From Streptomyces xanthophaeus (GTDB lineage: Bacteria; Actinomycetota; Actinomycetes; Streptomycetales; Streptomycetaceae), in the NCBI RefSeq assembly GCF_000725805.1, contig NZ_JOFT01000014.1:124001-188000 (forward strand): a stretch of DNA of 64,000 nt. The letters run 5' to 3'. The position numbers were made by a program, and so were the translations under genes. The notes under the pieces are model-generated. The model was not told where the DNA came from. It worked only from the letters and a program-made list of their open reading frames with translations, and searched no databases. This document shows, one piece after another, positions 44,926-53,944 of this stretch. The number at the start of each line of letters is the position of its first letter. Position 1 is the stretch's first letter.

Positions 44926-46029
44926 GTGGACACGATTGCCAGTCTGTTCAGCTTTATCACCACACCCGTTTCGTGGATCATCGTTCAGTTCCACTCCCTG
45001 TACGGGGCGATCTTCGGAGCGGACAGTGGCTGGGCCTGGGGCCTGTCCATCGTGTCCCTGGTGATCTTGATCCGTATCTGCCTGATCCCGCTCTTCGTGA
45101 AGCAGATCAAGGCGACGCGTGGCATGCAGGCGCTCCAGCCGAAGATGAAGGTGATCCAGGAGCGCTACAAGAACGACAAGCAGCGTCAGTCCGAAGAGAT
45201 GATGAAGCTGTACAAGGAGACGGGTACCAACCCGCTCTCCTCGTGCCTTCCCATCCTGGCGCAGTCCCCGTTCTTCTTCGCGCTCTACCACGTGCTCGCG
45301 AGCATCGCCAACGGCGAGACCATCGGCGTCATCAACCAGTCGCTGCTGGAGAGCGCGCGTCAGGCGCACATCTTCGGTGCTCCGCTGGCATCCAAGTTCA
45401 CGGACAGCGCCCAGAAGGTTGCTGAGCTGGACGCGTCGATCACCAACGTGCGCATCGTCACCGCCGTCATGATCGTCCTGATGTCGCTGTCGCAGTTCTA
45501 CACGCAGCGCCAGCTGATGGCGAAGAACGTCGACCTCTCGGTCAAGACGCCGTTCATGCAGCAGCAGAAGATGCTGATGTACATCTTCCCCGTGATCTTC
45601 GCGGTCATGGGCATCAACTTCCCCGTCGGTGTCCTCGTCTACTGGCTGACCACGAACGTGTGGACCATGGGCCAGCAGATGTACGTGATCAACCAGAACC
45701 CGACGCCGGGCAGCAAGGCGCAGGACCAGTACCTGACCCGTCTGCTCAAGTCGATCGGTGCGCACGGCGACGTCCGGGGCCGGGGCAAGAAGAAGGTCGT
45801 GGCGGCGATCGTGGCCAAGGGTCCGGACCGCAACGACAACGAGCGCAAGTTCATCACCGCGCTCACCAAGCAGGGCCTGGCCGCCCAGGCGGACGGCTCT
45901 GTGGCCAAGAGTTCCGAGGCCACCTCCGATGCGGATGCGGCGAGCGGCGGTGCCGTCAAGCGGCAGCAGCCCAAGCGGCAGACGAAGTCGAAGCGTCAGA
46001 CGCCCACCAAGCCCTCCACCAAGAAGTAA
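44926..46029 (+). CDS. yidC: Membrane protein insertase YidC (Oxa1 family)
   Basis: A 367-aa insertase with about five helices. Family blocks are [20 protein letters not shown] (the Arg in the groove), [15 protein letters not shown], and [17 protein letters not shown]. The C-terminal tail from about residue 275 is long and very basic ([20 protein letters not shown]), as in ribosome-binding YidC proteins. GTG 44926 lies 3 bp after yidD. Followed after 15 bp by khpB. Confidence 0.96.
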   Translation: MDTIASLFSFITTPVSWIIVQFHSLYGAIFGADSGWAWGLSIVSLVILIRICLIPLFVKQIKATRGMQALQPKMKVIQERYKNDKQRQSEEMMKLYKETGTNPLSSCLPILAQSPFFFALYHVLASIANGETIGVINQSLLESARQAHIFGAPLASKFTDSAQKVAELDASITNVRIVTAVMIVLMSLSQFYTQRQLMAKNVDLSVKTPFMQQQKMLMYIFPVIFAVMGINFPVGVLVYWLTTNVWTMGQQMYVINQNPTPGSKAQDQYLTRLLKSIGAHGDVRGRGKKKVVAAIVAKGPDRNDNERKFITALTKQGLAAQADGSVAKSSEATSDADAASGGAVKRQQPKRQTKSKRQTPTKPSTKK

Positions 46030-46044
46030 GAAGGAGTCCCTCCC

Positions 46045-46557
46045 GTGACGGAAGGCACCACCACCGCCGCCGCTGAGGGTGGCGACACCCTGACCCGCCT
46101 CGAGCAGGAGGGCGAGATCGCGGCCGACTACCTCGAGGGTCTGCTCGACATCGCCGACCTGGACGGCGACATCGACATGGACGTCGAGGCCGACCGCGCC
46201 GCGGTGTCCATCGTCAGCGACTCCGCCAGCCGTGACCTGAGCAAGCTCGTGGGCCGCGACGGTGAGGTCCTGGAGGCCCTGCAGGAGCTGACCCGCCTCG
46301 CCGTGCACCGCGAGACCGGGGACCGCAGCCGGCTGATGCTGGACATCGCCGGGTTCCGCGCGAAGAAGCGCGAGGAGCTGGCGGCGCTGGGCGCCCAGGC
46401 CGCGGCGGACGTGAAGGCGTCCGGCGAGCCGCTGAAGCTCGCTCCGATGACCCCGTTCGAGCGGAAGGTCGTCCACGACGCGGTGGCGGCCGCCGGTCTG
46501 AAGAGCGAGTCCGAGGGCGAGGAGCCGCAGCGCTTCGTCGTTGTGCTCCCGGCCTGA
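46045..46557 (+). CDS. khpB: R3H/KH-domain RNA-binding protein (Jag/KhpB)
   Basis: A 170-aa protein with a KH domain (DADRAAVSIVSD-like strand, LVGRDGEVLEALQELTRL) and a C-terminal R3H domain (KLAPMTPFERKVVHDAV). It lacks the N-terminal Jag domain. In other Gram-positives KhpB pairs with KhpA and binds many RNAs, affecting cell-wall growth. GTG 46045. Confidence 0.93.
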   Translation: MTEGTTTAAAEGGDTLTRLEQEGEIAADYLEGLLDIADLDGDIDMDVEADRAAVSIVSDSASRDLSKLVGRDGEVLEALQELTRLAVHRETGDRSRLMLDIAGFRAKKREELAALGAQAAADVKASGEPLKLAPMTPFERKVVHDAVAAAGLKSESEGEEPQRFVVVLPA

Positions 46558-46573
46558 TCGGTAGCGAGAGTGT

Positions 46574-46604
46574 TCGGCCCCGTCTGTGTCGCAGGCGGGG
46601 CCGA
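46574..46604 (+). terminator. Terminator of the rpmH-khpB operon
   Basis: Arms TCGGCCCCGTCTG and CAGGCGGGGCCGA (one G-T pair), followed by TGTTTGTC. Confidence 0.85.
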
Positions 46605-46687
46605 TGTTTGTCAGCCTGGCATGTGAACGAAGCGGCAATCCAACGACGTGGTTTTAGAAAACCTCGCGGTACGGAAGGACGGTCCCC

Positions 46688-47404
46688 GTGACGGAGGCAG
46701 CGGAGCTTCCCCCGGCGCCTGAAGAGGCGCGCGCGGTGTTCGGTGAGTTTTTCCCGGAAGCTGTGCGGTATGCGGAGCTGCTGGCGGATGCGGGTGTCAA
46801 GCGGGGCCTCATCGGTCCGCGCGAGGTACCGCGACTGTGGGAGCGGCACCTGCTGAACTGTGCGGTGCTCTCGGAGGTGGTGCCGCAGGGCGTCACCGTG
46901 TGCGACGTGGGCTCCGGTGCCGGTCTGCCCGGTATTCCGCTGGCCCTGGTCCGGCGCGATCTCAAGATCACGTTGCTGGAGCCGTTGCTGAGGCGGACGA
47001 CTTTCCTCCAGGAGGCCGTGGAGCTGCTGGGCCTGGATCACGTCACGGTCGTGCGCGGGCGTGCCGAGGAGGTTCTCGGCAAGGTGCAGCCCGTCCATGT
47101 GGTGACGGCGCGCGCTGTCGCCCCGCTGGACCGGCTGGCCGGCTGGGGAGTGCCGCTGCTCCGTCCGTACGGCGAGATGCTGGCGCTGAAGGGGGACACC
47201 GCAGAGGAGGAGCTGGTGGCGGCCAAGGCCGCGCTGACCAAGCTCGGTGTGGTGAAGACCTCGGTGCTCCAGGTCGGTGAGGGCGTGGTGGACCCGCTGT
47301 CGACGGTGGTGCGGGTCGAGGTCGGGGAGAGCCCCGGTGGGGTGAGGTTCGCGGCCAAGCGGGCTAAGGCGGCGCGGGTGGGCCGCACGCGCCGCCGCCG
47401 CTGA
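46688..47404 (+). CDS. rsmG: 16S rRNA m7G527 methyltransferase RsmG (GidB)
   Basis: A 238-aa SAM enzyme that methylates G527 of 16S rRNA; loss gives low-level streptomycin resistance and, in Streptomyces, antibiotic overproduction. The SAM loop is CDVGSGAGLPGIPLA, with LWERHLLNC and VVTARAVAPL. GTG 46688 follows GGAAGGA. The terminator before it means it probably has its own promoter. Confidence 0.96.
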   Translation: MTEAAELPPAPEEARAVFGEFFPEAVRYAELLADAGVKRGLIGPREVPRLWERHLLNCAVLSEVVPQGVTVCDVGSGAGLPGIPLALVRRDLKITLLEPLLRRTTFLQEAVELLGLDHVTVVRGRAEEVLGKVQPVHVVTARAVAPLDRLAGWGVPLLRPYGEMLALKGDTAEEELVAAKAALTKLGVVKTSVLQVGEGVVDPLSTVVRVEVGESPGGVRFAAKRAKAARVGRTRRRR

Positions 47405-47668
47405 TCTTGCTTTTCCTCGGGGCGCAGCAGATATGTTGCGGGCGTTGGGCCCTATAGGTATGGATTTCGGAGTGTCGTAGCGGCCCGAAGACTCCGTCCG
47501 GGCATCGTGTTTCACGTGAAACGTCGCTCTCTGCTGCACGGAATCATCAGCCGCGGTCGTGCGGCTGCGTCCCCCCGGAACCGCAAGGACGCTGGGGGGA
47601 CGGAGTTGTCCACATCGGTGGATTCATCCACAGGAGTACGGGCCCCGCTGGTTCGCGACCCCGGTGAC
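47405..47668 (+). promoter_or_regulatory. parAB leader with parS and DnaA boxes
   Basis: TTGCTT (47407) with TATGTT (47432-47437), spacing 19, is a candidate promoter. parS-2 (47508-47523) follows, then a perfect DnaA box TTGTCCACA (47606-47614) and TCATCCACA (47624-47632). parAB has two promoters in S. coelicolor (known from literature), one developmentally induced. Confidence 0.5.
47508..47523. other. parS: parS site parS-2, parAB leader
   Basis: TGTTTCACGTGAAACG, perfect 14-bp core. A GTG overlapping its left end opens a frame that runs into parA (giving FHVKR at the N-terminus), but the conserved ParA start is 160 bp later. Confidence 0.95.
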
Positions 47669-48757
47669 ATGGGAGGCTCTGTTCATCGCGAGCCTGATGT
47701 CGAGGAGAGTGACACCGTGCGGTCCGACGCCAACCTCGCGGGGCCGATGGCCGACCCGGTCCCCGGTCCCCGATCTGAATCGGTGGGTGAGGATGTTTCA
47801 CGTGAAACATCGCCCCCGCCCCTTGTAGACAATGACACCCCGATCGGCCGGGCTGCCCAGCTGGCCGTCGAGGCGCTGGGGCGTGCCGGCGAGGGCCTGC
47901 CCAGGCCGGAGCAGACCCGCGTCATCGTGGTCGCCAACCAGAAGGGCGGCGTGGGCAAGACCACCACGACCGTGAATCTGGCCGCCTCGCTGGCCCTGCA
48001 CGGCGCACGGGTCCTGGTGGTCGACCTCGACCCGCAGGGCAATGCGTCCACGGCGCTGGGCATCGACCACCACGCGGACGTTCCCTCGATCTACGACGTG
48101 CTCGTCGACAGCCGGCCGCTGCTGGAGGTCGTCCAGCCGGTGGTGGATGTGGAGGGGCTGTTCTGTGCCCCCGCCACGATCGATCTGGCAGGCGCGGAGA
48201 TCGAGCTGGTGTCCCTGGTGGCCCGCGAGAGCCGTCTCCAGCGGGCGATCCAGGCCTACGAGCAGCCGCTCGACTACATCCTGATCGACTGCCCGCCTTC
48301 GCTGGGGCTGCTGACGGTGAACGCGCTGGTGGCAGGCGCAGAGGTGCTGATCCCGATCCAGTGTGAGTACTACGCGCTGGAGGGGCTGGGGCAGCTGTTG
48401 CGCAACGTCGACCTGGTGCGCGCCCATCTGAACCCGAACCTGCACGTCTCGACCATCCTGCTGACGATGTACGACGGCAGGACCCGGCTGGCCTCGCAGG
48501 TGGCGGAGGAGGTGCGCAGCCACTTCGGCAAGGAGGTGCTGCGCACGAGCATCCCGCGGTCGGTGCGTATTTCCGAGGCGCCGAGCTACGGGCAGACGGT
48601 GCTCACCTACGATCCGGGTTCCAGCGGCTCGCTGTCCTATCTGGAGGCGGCGCGCGAGATCGCGTACCGCGGGGTCGGCATCCATTACGACGCCCAGCAC
48701 GCCCATCTGGGCGCGGGCATGAACAGCACGCAGAGTGTGGCGGAGGGGATCCAGTGA
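47669..48757 (+). CDS. parA: Chromosome partitioning ATPase ParA
   Basis: A 362-aa Walker-type ATPase that in Streptomyces anchors origin-ParB complexes at hyphal tips and forms filaments for sporulation septation. A disordered 80-residue N-terminus precedes the deviant Walker [13 protein letters not shown] (about 92-103), [10 protein letters not shown], and [18 protein letters not shown] 47669 gives the Streptomyces-typical GGSVH start; the frame stays open to GTG 47507. A parS lies in codons 42-47, encoding DVSRET. Its stop overlaps parB by 4 bp. Confidence 0.96.
   Translation: MGGSVHREPDVEESDTVRSDANLAGPMADPVPGPRSESVGEDVSRETSPPPLVDNDTPIGRAAQLAVEALGRAGEGLPRPEQTRVIVVANQKGGVGKTTTTVNLAASLALHGARVLVVDLDPQGNASTALGIDHHADVPSIYDVLVDSRPLLEVVQPVVDVEGLFCAPATIDLAGAEIELVSLVARESRLQRAIQAYEQPLDYILIDCPPSLGLLTVNALVAGAEVLIPIQCEYYALEGLGQLLRNVDLVRAHLNPNLHVSTILLTMYDGRTRLASQVAEEVRSHFGKEVLRTSIPRSVRISEAPSYGQTVLTYDPGSSGSLSYLEAAREIAYRGVGIHYDAQHAHLGAGMNSTQSVAEGIQ
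47794..47809. other. parS: parS site parS-3, inside parA
   Basis: TGTTTCACGTGAAACA, perfect. In the parA frame it reads as Asp-Val-Ser-Arg-Glu-Thr with the preceding A base. Confidence 0.96.
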
Positions 48758-49842
48758 GTGAGCGACGCAGAGGTCTGGGGCGGGGGCTCGGTGCACTGAT
48801 CCCCGCGGCTCCGCAGGAGAAGACACCGCCTGCGATGGGTGGCGGTTCCACGTCCCCGTCGGCGGTACCGGTGCTGACTTCGGAGCGCGGGGTCGCTGCG
48901 GCGAAGCTCGCGGCGCTGGCGCAGGCCGATGTTTCACGTGAAACATCGCTCGCAGCGGCGACCGTGCCGGAGCCCACGTCGGGCCCGGAGACCCAGGGCG
49001 TGGCGGGGGCAACGTTCGCCGAGCTTCCGATGGACGCGATCACGCCGAACCCGCGTCAGCCGCGTGAGGTGTTCGACGAGGACGCGCTGGCGGAACTGGT
49101 GACCTCCATCCAGGAGGTGGGCCTGCTCCAGCCGGTGGTCGTGCGGCAGGCGGCCCCCGGCCGCTACGAGCTGATCATGGGTGAGCGGCGCTGGCGGGCC
49201 TGCCGGGAGGCCGGGCTGGAGCGCATCCCTGCGATCATCCGGGCGACGGACGACGAGAAGCTCCTGCTGGACGCCCTGCTGGAGAACCTGCACCGCGCGC
49301 AGCTGAACCCGCTGGAAGAGGCCGCGGCCTACGACCAGCTGCTCCAGGACTTCAACTGCACGCACGATCAGCTGGCGGACCGGATCGGCCGCTCGCGGCC
49401 GCAGGTCTCCAACACGCTGCGCCTGCTGAAGCTGTCGCCTTCGGTGCAGCGCCGGGTGGCTGCGGGTGTGCTCTCGGCGGGGCATGCGCGTGCGCTGCTC
49501 TCTGTGGAGGACTCCGGCGAGCAGGACAGGCTGGCGCACCGCATCGTGGCCGAGGGGCTCTCGGTGCGTGCGGTCGAGGAGATCGTGACGCTGATGGCCT
49601 CGGAGCCGTCCAGCACGGTCAAGCCGAAGGGTCCGCGGGCCGGTGCCCGTGTGGCGCCGGCGCTCAACGAGCTGGCGACGCGCCTGTCGGACCGGTTCGA
49701 GACGCGGGTGAAGGTCGACCTGGGCCAGAAGAAGGGCAAGATCACCGTCGAGTTCGCCTCGATGGAGGATCTGGAGCGGATCCTGGGCACGCTGGCGCCG
49801 GGCGAGGGCCGGGTGCTGGAGCAGGGTCTCTCCGGGGAGTGA
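48754..49842 (+). CDS. parB: Chromosome partitioning protein ParB
   Basis: A 362-aa CTPase clamp that loads at parS. The N-terminal [14 protein letters not shown] is the ParA-contact motif. A disordered 70-residue linker with a parS at codons 59-64 (DVSRET) follows. Then come the CTP-binding boxes NPRQPREVF and [14 protein letters not shown], the helix-turn-helix [21 protein letters not shown], and a C-terminal dimer domain [18 protein letters not shown] 48754 overlaps the parA stop. Confidence 0.97.
   Translation: MSERRRGLGRGLGALIPAAPQEKTPPAMGGGSTSPSAVPVLTSERGVAAAKLAALAQADVSRETSLAAATVPEPTSGPETQGVAGATFAELPMDAITPNPRQPREVFDEDALAELVTSIQEVGLLQPVVVRQAAPGRYELIMGERRWRACREAGLERIPAIIRATDDEKLLLDALLENLHRAQLNPLEEAAAYDQLLQDFNCTHDQLADRIGRSRPQVSNTLRLLKLSPSVQRRVAAGVLSAGHARALLSVEDSGEQDRLAHRIVAEGLSVRAVEEIVTLMASEPSSTVKPKGPRAGARVAPALNELATRLSDRFETRVKVDLGQKKGKITVEFASMEDLERILGTLAPGEGRVLEQGLSGE
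48930..48945. other. parS: parS site parS-4, inside parB
   Basis: TGTTTCACGTGAAACA, perfect, again read in frame as DVSRET in the disordered linker of ParB. Confidence 0.96.
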
Positions 49843-49868
49843 TCCCGGGCTGCTGAGGGCTCGCCGAG

Positions 49869-49906
49869 GGGCGGACCGTACCGGTGCGAACCGGAACGGT
49901 CCGCCC
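49869..49906 (+). terminator. Terminator of parAB
   Basis: Arms GGGCGGACCGT/ACGGTCCGCCC with an inner CCGGT/ACCGG stem, followed by TTT. Confidence 0.82.
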
Positions 49907-49976
49907 TTTGCCGTATATGGATTTGGGTCGTTTTGTCCCCTCGGGCTGTCCCGTCGTGGAAAGGCGGGCCAGTGGA

Positions 49977-49982
49977 TACGAT
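49977..49982 (+). promoter_or_regulatory. -10 box of a probable leaderless promoter
   Basis: TACGAT ends 6 nt before ATG 49989 of the acetyltransferase gene; no ribosome site fits, so the mRNA is probably leaderless. Confidence 0.45.
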
Positions 49983-49988
49983 GCGTTC

Positions 49989-50606
49989 ATGGGTCGTCGG
50001 CTGGTACCGCTCACGCTGGACAACCTCCAGGACCTGCCCCGGCGTTGCCGCTCCTGTGTGTTCTGGGAGATGGACCCCGTCAGGGGCGAGGCAGCCGTGA
50101 AGTCGGGGAACGCGGCCCAGGAGAAGGAAGCGTGGATCTCCGCCGTCCTGCTGGAGTGGGGATCGTGCGGCCGCGTGGTCTATGTGGACGAGGTCCCGGT
50201 GGGGTTCGTTCTGTACGCGCCGCCGGCCTACGTGCCCCGGGCCACCGCGTTCCCGACCAGTCCCGTCTCGCCGGACGCGGTGCAGCTGATCACGGCCTGG
50301 ATCATGCCGGGATATCAGGGACAGGGCCTGGGCCGGGTCATGGTCCAGACGGTGGCCAAGGACTTGTTGAGACGGGGATTCCGCGCGATCGAGGCCTTCG
50401 GGGAGACCCGGTGGGAGGGCCCCGCGTGCCTGTTGCCGGCGGACCACCTGCTGGCGGTGGGGTTCAAGACGGTGCGGCCGCACCCGCTGTATCCGCGGCT
50501 GCGCCTGGAGTTGCGCTCGACGCTGTCCTGGAAGGAAGACGTGGAACTGGCACTGGACCGGTTGCTCGGTGCGGCACGCAAGGAACCCGCGCTACGCCCC
50601 CTGTGA
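49989..50606 (+). CDS. GNAT family N-acetyltransferase
   Basis: A 205-aa protein with an N-terminal Cys pair (RRCRSCVFWE), central acetyl-CoA loop WIMPGYQGQGLGRVMVQTVA (the Q/R-x-x-G-x-G/A motif) and a C-terminal helical extension. It is found beside parB in Streptomyces, but its substrate is unknown. ATG 49989 chosen as it follows a -10 box; upstream frame lacks conservation. Confidence 0.87.
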   Translation: MGRRLVPLTLDNLQDLPRRCRSCVFWEMDPVRGEAAVKSGNAAQEKEAWISAVLLEWGSCGRVVYVDEVPVGFVLYAPPAYVPRATAFPTSPVSPDAVQLITAWIMPGYQGQGLGRVMVQTVAKDLLRRGFRAIEAFGETRWEGPACLLPADHLLAVGFKTVRPHPLYPRLRLELRSTLSWKEDVELALDRLLGAARKEPALRPL

Positions 50607-50630
50607 GCGGACCGAAGACACCGGACAGCC

Positions 50631-50666
50631 CAACGGGGCCGTCCCCGGAAGGGAGCGGCCCCGTTG
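50631..50666. terminator. Bidirectional terminator between GNAT gene and trxA
   Basis: Arms CAACGGGGCCG/CGGCCCCGTTG around a 14-nt loop between converging genes. Confidence 0.8.
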
Positions 50667-50700
50667 CGCGTGAGCTGCGCGGTACGCATCGCGTGGAGCG

Positions 50701-51042
50701 TCAGGGGGTCTTGATCTCGACGAAGTCCGAGAGGTCGCGCAGGATGGCGGCCTTGGGCTTGGCGCCGACGATGGTCTTGGCGACCTCGCCGCCCTGGTAG
50801 ACGTTCAGCGTCGGGATGGACATGACGCCGTACTTGGCAGCCGTGGCCGGGTTCTCGTCGATGTTGAGCTTGACGATCTCGATCTGGTCGCCGTACTCGG
50901 CGGCGATGGCCTCGAGGGACGGCGCGATCTGGCGGCACGGTCCGCACCAGGCGGCCCAGAAGTCCACCAGTACGGGCTTGTCGCTGCTGAGGACCTCGGC
51001 GTCGAAGTCTGCGTCGGTCACGTTCTTGAGGGTGCCGGCCAC
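50701..51042 (-). CDS. trxA: Thioredoxin
   Basis: A 113-aa thiol-disulfide carrier. Active site WCGPC lies in LVDFWAAWCGPCRQIAP, with cis-Pro in SIPTLNVYQGG. GTG 51042 follows AAGGAGG. It is 52 bp after trxB, its reductase, in one transcript. Confidence 0.97.
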   Translation of the reverse strand: MAGTLKNVTDADFDAEVLSSDKPVLVDFWAAWCGPCRQIAPSLEAIAAEYGDQIEIVKLNIDENPATAAKYGVMSIPTLNVYQGGEVAKTIVGAKPKAAILRDLSDFVEIKTP

Positions 51043-51094
51043 AGCGGCCTCCTTCTTATTCCTGCGGGGTGTGGGGTGTGGGGTGGAGAGGGGG

Positions 51095-52054
51095 TCAGAC
51101 AGTCGCGTGCGCGTGCTCGGAGTCCGTGAGGGCGGCCAGGAAACGCTCGGCGTCGAGGGCGGCCGCACAGCCGGTACCCGCGGCGGTGATCGCCTGACGG
51201 TACGTGTGGTCGACCACGTCGCCGGCGCCGAACACGCCCGTGACGTTGGTCCGGGTGGAGGGGGCGGCGACCTTGAGGTAGCCCTCCTCGTCCAGCTCCA
51301 GCTGGTCCTTGAACAGCTCGGTGCGCGGGTCGTGGCCGACGGCGATGAACAGGCCGGTCACGGGCAGGGCGGAGGTCTCACCGGTCTTGGTGTTGCGCAG
51401 GGTGAGGCCGGAGAGCTTCTGCTCGCCGTGGATCTCGGCGACCTCGCTGTCCCAAGCGAACTTGATCTTCGGGTCGGCGAAGGCGCGGTCCTGCATGGCC
51501 TTGGAGGCGCGCAGGCTGTCCCGGCGGTGGACGATGGTGACCGACTTGGCGAACCGGGAGAGGAAGGTGGCCTCCTCGATCGCGGTGTCGCCGCCGCCGA
51601 CGACGGCGATGTCCTGCTCCTTGAAGAAGAACCCGTCGCAGGTGGCGCACCAGGAGACACCGCGGCCGGACAGCGCGTCCTCGTTGGGCAGACCGAGCTT
51701 GCGGTGCTGGGAGCCCGTGGTGACGATGACGGCCTTCGCGCGGTGCACGGTGCCGGCGGTGTCGGTCACGGTCTTGATCTCACCGGTGAGGTCCACGGAC
51801 ACGATGTCGTCCGGGACCAGCTCGGCACCGAAGCGCTCGGCCTGGGCACGCATGTTGTCCATGAGGTCCGGGCCCATGATGCCGTCCCGGAAACCGGGGA
51901 AGTTCTCGACCTCGGTGGTGTTCATCAGTGCGCCACCGGCGGTGACGGCACCTTCGAAGACCAGAGGCTTGAGCGAAGCGCGTGCGGTGTACAGGGCGGC
52001 GGTGTAACCGGCCGGCCCGGAGCCGATGATGATCACGTTTCGGACGTCGCTCAC
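51095..52054 (-). CDS. trxB: Thioredoxin-disulfide reductase
   Basis: A 319-aa NADPH flavoenzyme that reduces TrxA. FAD loop [24 protein letters not shown] loop [13 protein letters not shown], redox pair CATC in [12 protein letters not shown] and [10 protein letters not shown] are all present. GTG 52054. The sigM-rsmA-trxB-trxA order equals the mycobacterial sigM locus, so SigM or disulfide stress may drive it, but no sigma motif was confirmed. Confidence 0.97.
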   Translation of the reverse strand: MSDVRNVIIIGSGPAGYTAALYTARASLKPLVFEGAVTAGGALMNTTEVENFPGFRDGIMGPDLMDNMRAQAERFGAELVPDDIVSVDLTGEIKTVTDTAGTVHRAKAVIVTTGSQHRKLGLPNEDALSGRGVSWCATCDGFFFKEQDIAVVGGGDTAIEEATFLSRFAKSVTIVHRRDSLRASKAMQDRAFADPKIKFAWDSEVAEIHGEQKLSGLTLRNTKTGETSALPVTGLFIAVGHDPRTELFKDQLELDEEGYLKVAAPSTRTNVTGVFGAGDVVDHTYRQAITAAGTGCAAALDAERFLAALTDSEHAHATV

Positions 52055-52178
52055 GGGTTTCTTCCTCGTCTCTGCGGACTGCGTGCTGCCTACCGGGGGC
52101 CGGTGCGGACTCTCACCCCACCCAACGGATCCTACGGCGCTCGCATTCCCCGCCTGTCCGAGTGCTGACCGCGACGCC

Positions 52179-53156
52179 TCACCCGCGGGGGTAAGTGCTC
52201 TTCAGCATCAGCCTTCCGGGGGCGGCCGAGGCGCCGTTCTCGCAGCTGCTGTCCACGAGGTAGGCGTCCACCCGGGCCGGGTCCCCGGGATGCGGAAGGA
52301 CGAGGAGGTACACGGACGCGCCCTCGTAGCTGCCGCGTTCGGAGGCGATCGGGGTCTCGGTCCGGCCCGTCCCGTCCTGGACGCAGTCCGGAACGGAGGA
52401 CGCACTGCGGTCGCCGGGGGCGACCTCGGTACCGGGGGCGGTGTTGTCCGTGCCGTAGGTGTTGTTCTGATCCTGCGGCACGGTCTTGGAGCCCTGTCCG
52501 GAAGACAGGAGCTGCCCCACACTGCCCCGCAGCCCCTCGGCGGTGTAGGAGCCTGCGTCGGCCCGCGGCTGCGCGGCCGAGCTGGTGGTGTCGTTGCGGG
52601 CGGCGCTCTGGTGGGCGGGCGGGCCGTTCAGGTCGCCGAAGAGGAAGACGCCCAGAGCGCAGGCTGCCGCACCGGCGAGTCCCGCGACCACGGCAATCCG
52701 GCGGCGGGCCCGACGGCGGCCGGGGCCGCTTGGGCCGACCGGGTGACCGGCGGGCCGACGGGCCTCGGTTCCGAGCCTCGTTCCGGTCGGTGTTTCACGT
52801 GAAACATCGCGGCCGGCGGCGTCCGCGATGTCATCCGGCCCGGACAGGTCCTGCTGGGGGGAGACCCGGGGCGTGGGCGTGGTGGCATCGAGGAGTGCCT
52901 CGGCGGCGAGGGCCGCGTCGATGCGGCCCGCGACGTCGGCGGGCATCCGGGAGGGTCCCGGGAGCGTGCCCAGGAGGGAGCGGATCTCCTCGAGAGAGGA
53001 GAGGACGTCGGCGCACAGGGCGCAGTCGCCCAGGTGCCGGCGGACTTCCGCGGCCCGGGCCGGGGAGAGGAGCCCTTCGGTCAGGTCGGAGATCTCGGAG
53101 ACATCCGGGTGCCGCATCGTGCCGGTCGTGCCGGGCACGCCAGTCGGGGGAGTCAC
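52179..53156 (-). CDS. rsmA: Anti-sigma factor with zinc-finger (RsmA-like)
   Basis: A 325-aa membrane protein. The N-terminus has a zf-HC2 / ZAS-type motif His41-x3-Cys45-x2-Cys48 ([14 protein letters not shown]), a linker with an in-frame parS (residues 117-122 DVSRET), one membrane helix (about 157-175, [18 protein letters not shown]), and an outside domain with two Cys. It should bind SigM at the membrane and release it on stress. The GTG overlaps the sigM stop by 4 bp, the common sigma/anti-sigma coupling. Confidence 0.9.
   Translation of the reverse strand: MTPPTGVPGTTGTMRHPDVSEISDLTEGLLSPARAAEVRRHLGDCALCADVLSSLEEIRSLLGTLPGPSRMPADVAGRIDAALAAEALLDATTPTPRVSPQQDLSGPDDIADAAGRDVSRETPTGTRLGTEARRPAGHPVGPSGPGRRRARRRIAVVAGLAGAAACALGVFLFGDLNGPPAHQSAARNDTTSSAAQPRADAGSYTAEGLRGSVGQLLSSGQGSKTVPQDQNNTYGTDNTAPGTEVAPGDRSASSVPDCVQDGTGRTETPIASERGSYEGASVYLLVLPHPGDPARVDAYLVDSSCENGASAAPGRLMLKSTYPRG
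52791..52806. other. parS: parS site parS-5, inside rsmA
   Basis: TGTTTCACGTGAAACA, perfect. Read in the rsmA frame as DVSRET in the linker between the zinc finger and the membrane helix. Confidence 0.96.
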
Positions 53157-53851
53157 GGTCGTCCACCTCCGCCCTTCACAGCGTCTGGGTCTGGATGCCT
53201 GGGTTCTGCCGCTGGTGGGACGGATGGGCCCGGCGTCCGGTTCCTTCCCCGCTCGGCGGCGGTGTTATCCCCGGCATTCGAGCGCAGATGAGTGAGCAGC
53301 GGGACGAGCTTGGCCCGGCCCCGGGCGCACCGGCTCTTCACGGTGCCCGTGGGGACGTCGAGGATGCGGGCGGCCTCCGCGACGGGATATCCCTGCATGT
53401 CGACGAGGACGAGAGCGGCCCGCTGTTCCTGCGGGAGGGTGCTGAGAGCGGCCAGGAGCTCACGGTGGAGGTCCTGGCGCTCCGCAGGGGCCTCGGCGGA
53501 CTCGTGGGGCTCCAGGAGCCGCTCCAGGCGGTCCGTGTCGTCGAGGGGCGCGGTCCTGCGGGAGGCGGCCTTGCGGGCCCGGTCGAGGCAGGCGTTCACG
53601 GTGATGCGGTGCAGCCAGGTGGTGACGGCGGACTCGCCGCGGAAGGTGTGCGCGGCGCGGTAGGCGGAGACGAGGGCGTCCTGCACGGCGTCGGCGGCCT
53701 CCTCCCGGTCGCCGAGGGTGCGCAGCGCCACGGCCCACAGCCGGTCGCGGTGGCGGCGTACGAGCTCACCGAAGGCGTCGGGGTCGCCGGCGGCATGCCT
53801 GGCCAGCAGGTCTGCGTCACTGTCGTCGCCGGTCGCTGCGTCGTGCATCAC
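53153..53851 (-). CDS. sigM: ECF RNA polymerase sigma factor SigM
   Basis: A 232-aa group 4 sigma factor. Region 2 (FGELVRRHRDRLWAVALRTL, DAVQDALVSAYRAAHTF) and region 4 (LSTLPQEQRAALVLVDMQGY, VPTGTVKSRCARGRAKL) are clear, with a 30-residue Pro/Arg tail. GTG 53851 and ATG 53848 are both possible starts, after GGGAGG. No GGAAC-type autoregulated promoter is obvious upstream. Confidence 0.94.
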   Translation of the reverse strand: MMHDAATGDDSDADLLARHAAGDPDAFGELVRRHRDRLWAVALRTLGDREEAADAVQDALVSAYRAAHTFRGESAVTTWLHRITVNACLDRARKAASRRTAPLDDTDRLERLLEPHESAEAPAERQDLHRELLAALSTLPQEQRAALVLVDMQGYPVAEAARILDVPTGTVKSRCARGRAKLVPLLTHLRSNAGDNTAAERGRNRTPGPSVPPAAEPRHPDPDAVKGGGGRP

Positions 53852-53897
53852 ACCTAGCCTCCCGCAGGGAGATTACGGCTTGGGCGGGGGAAACACG

Positions 53898-53930
53898 AGG
53901 GTCCGCCGGGCCGGTGGCGCAGCGGACCCT
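53898..53930 (-). terminator. Terminator after the pseudokinase gene
   Basis: Arms AGGGTCCGC/GCGGACCCT 15 bp past the pseudokinase stop, before sigM. Confidence 0.6.
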
Positions 53931-53944
53931 GTGGGGCCGACGGA

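Noticed and set aside
47507..47668. A longer ParA starting in parS-2 (FHVKR N-terminus)
   Set aside because: The extra 54 residues are low complexity, contain DnaA boxes and are not part of the ParA sequence recalled from Streptomyces; the site is better explained as a leader with parS.
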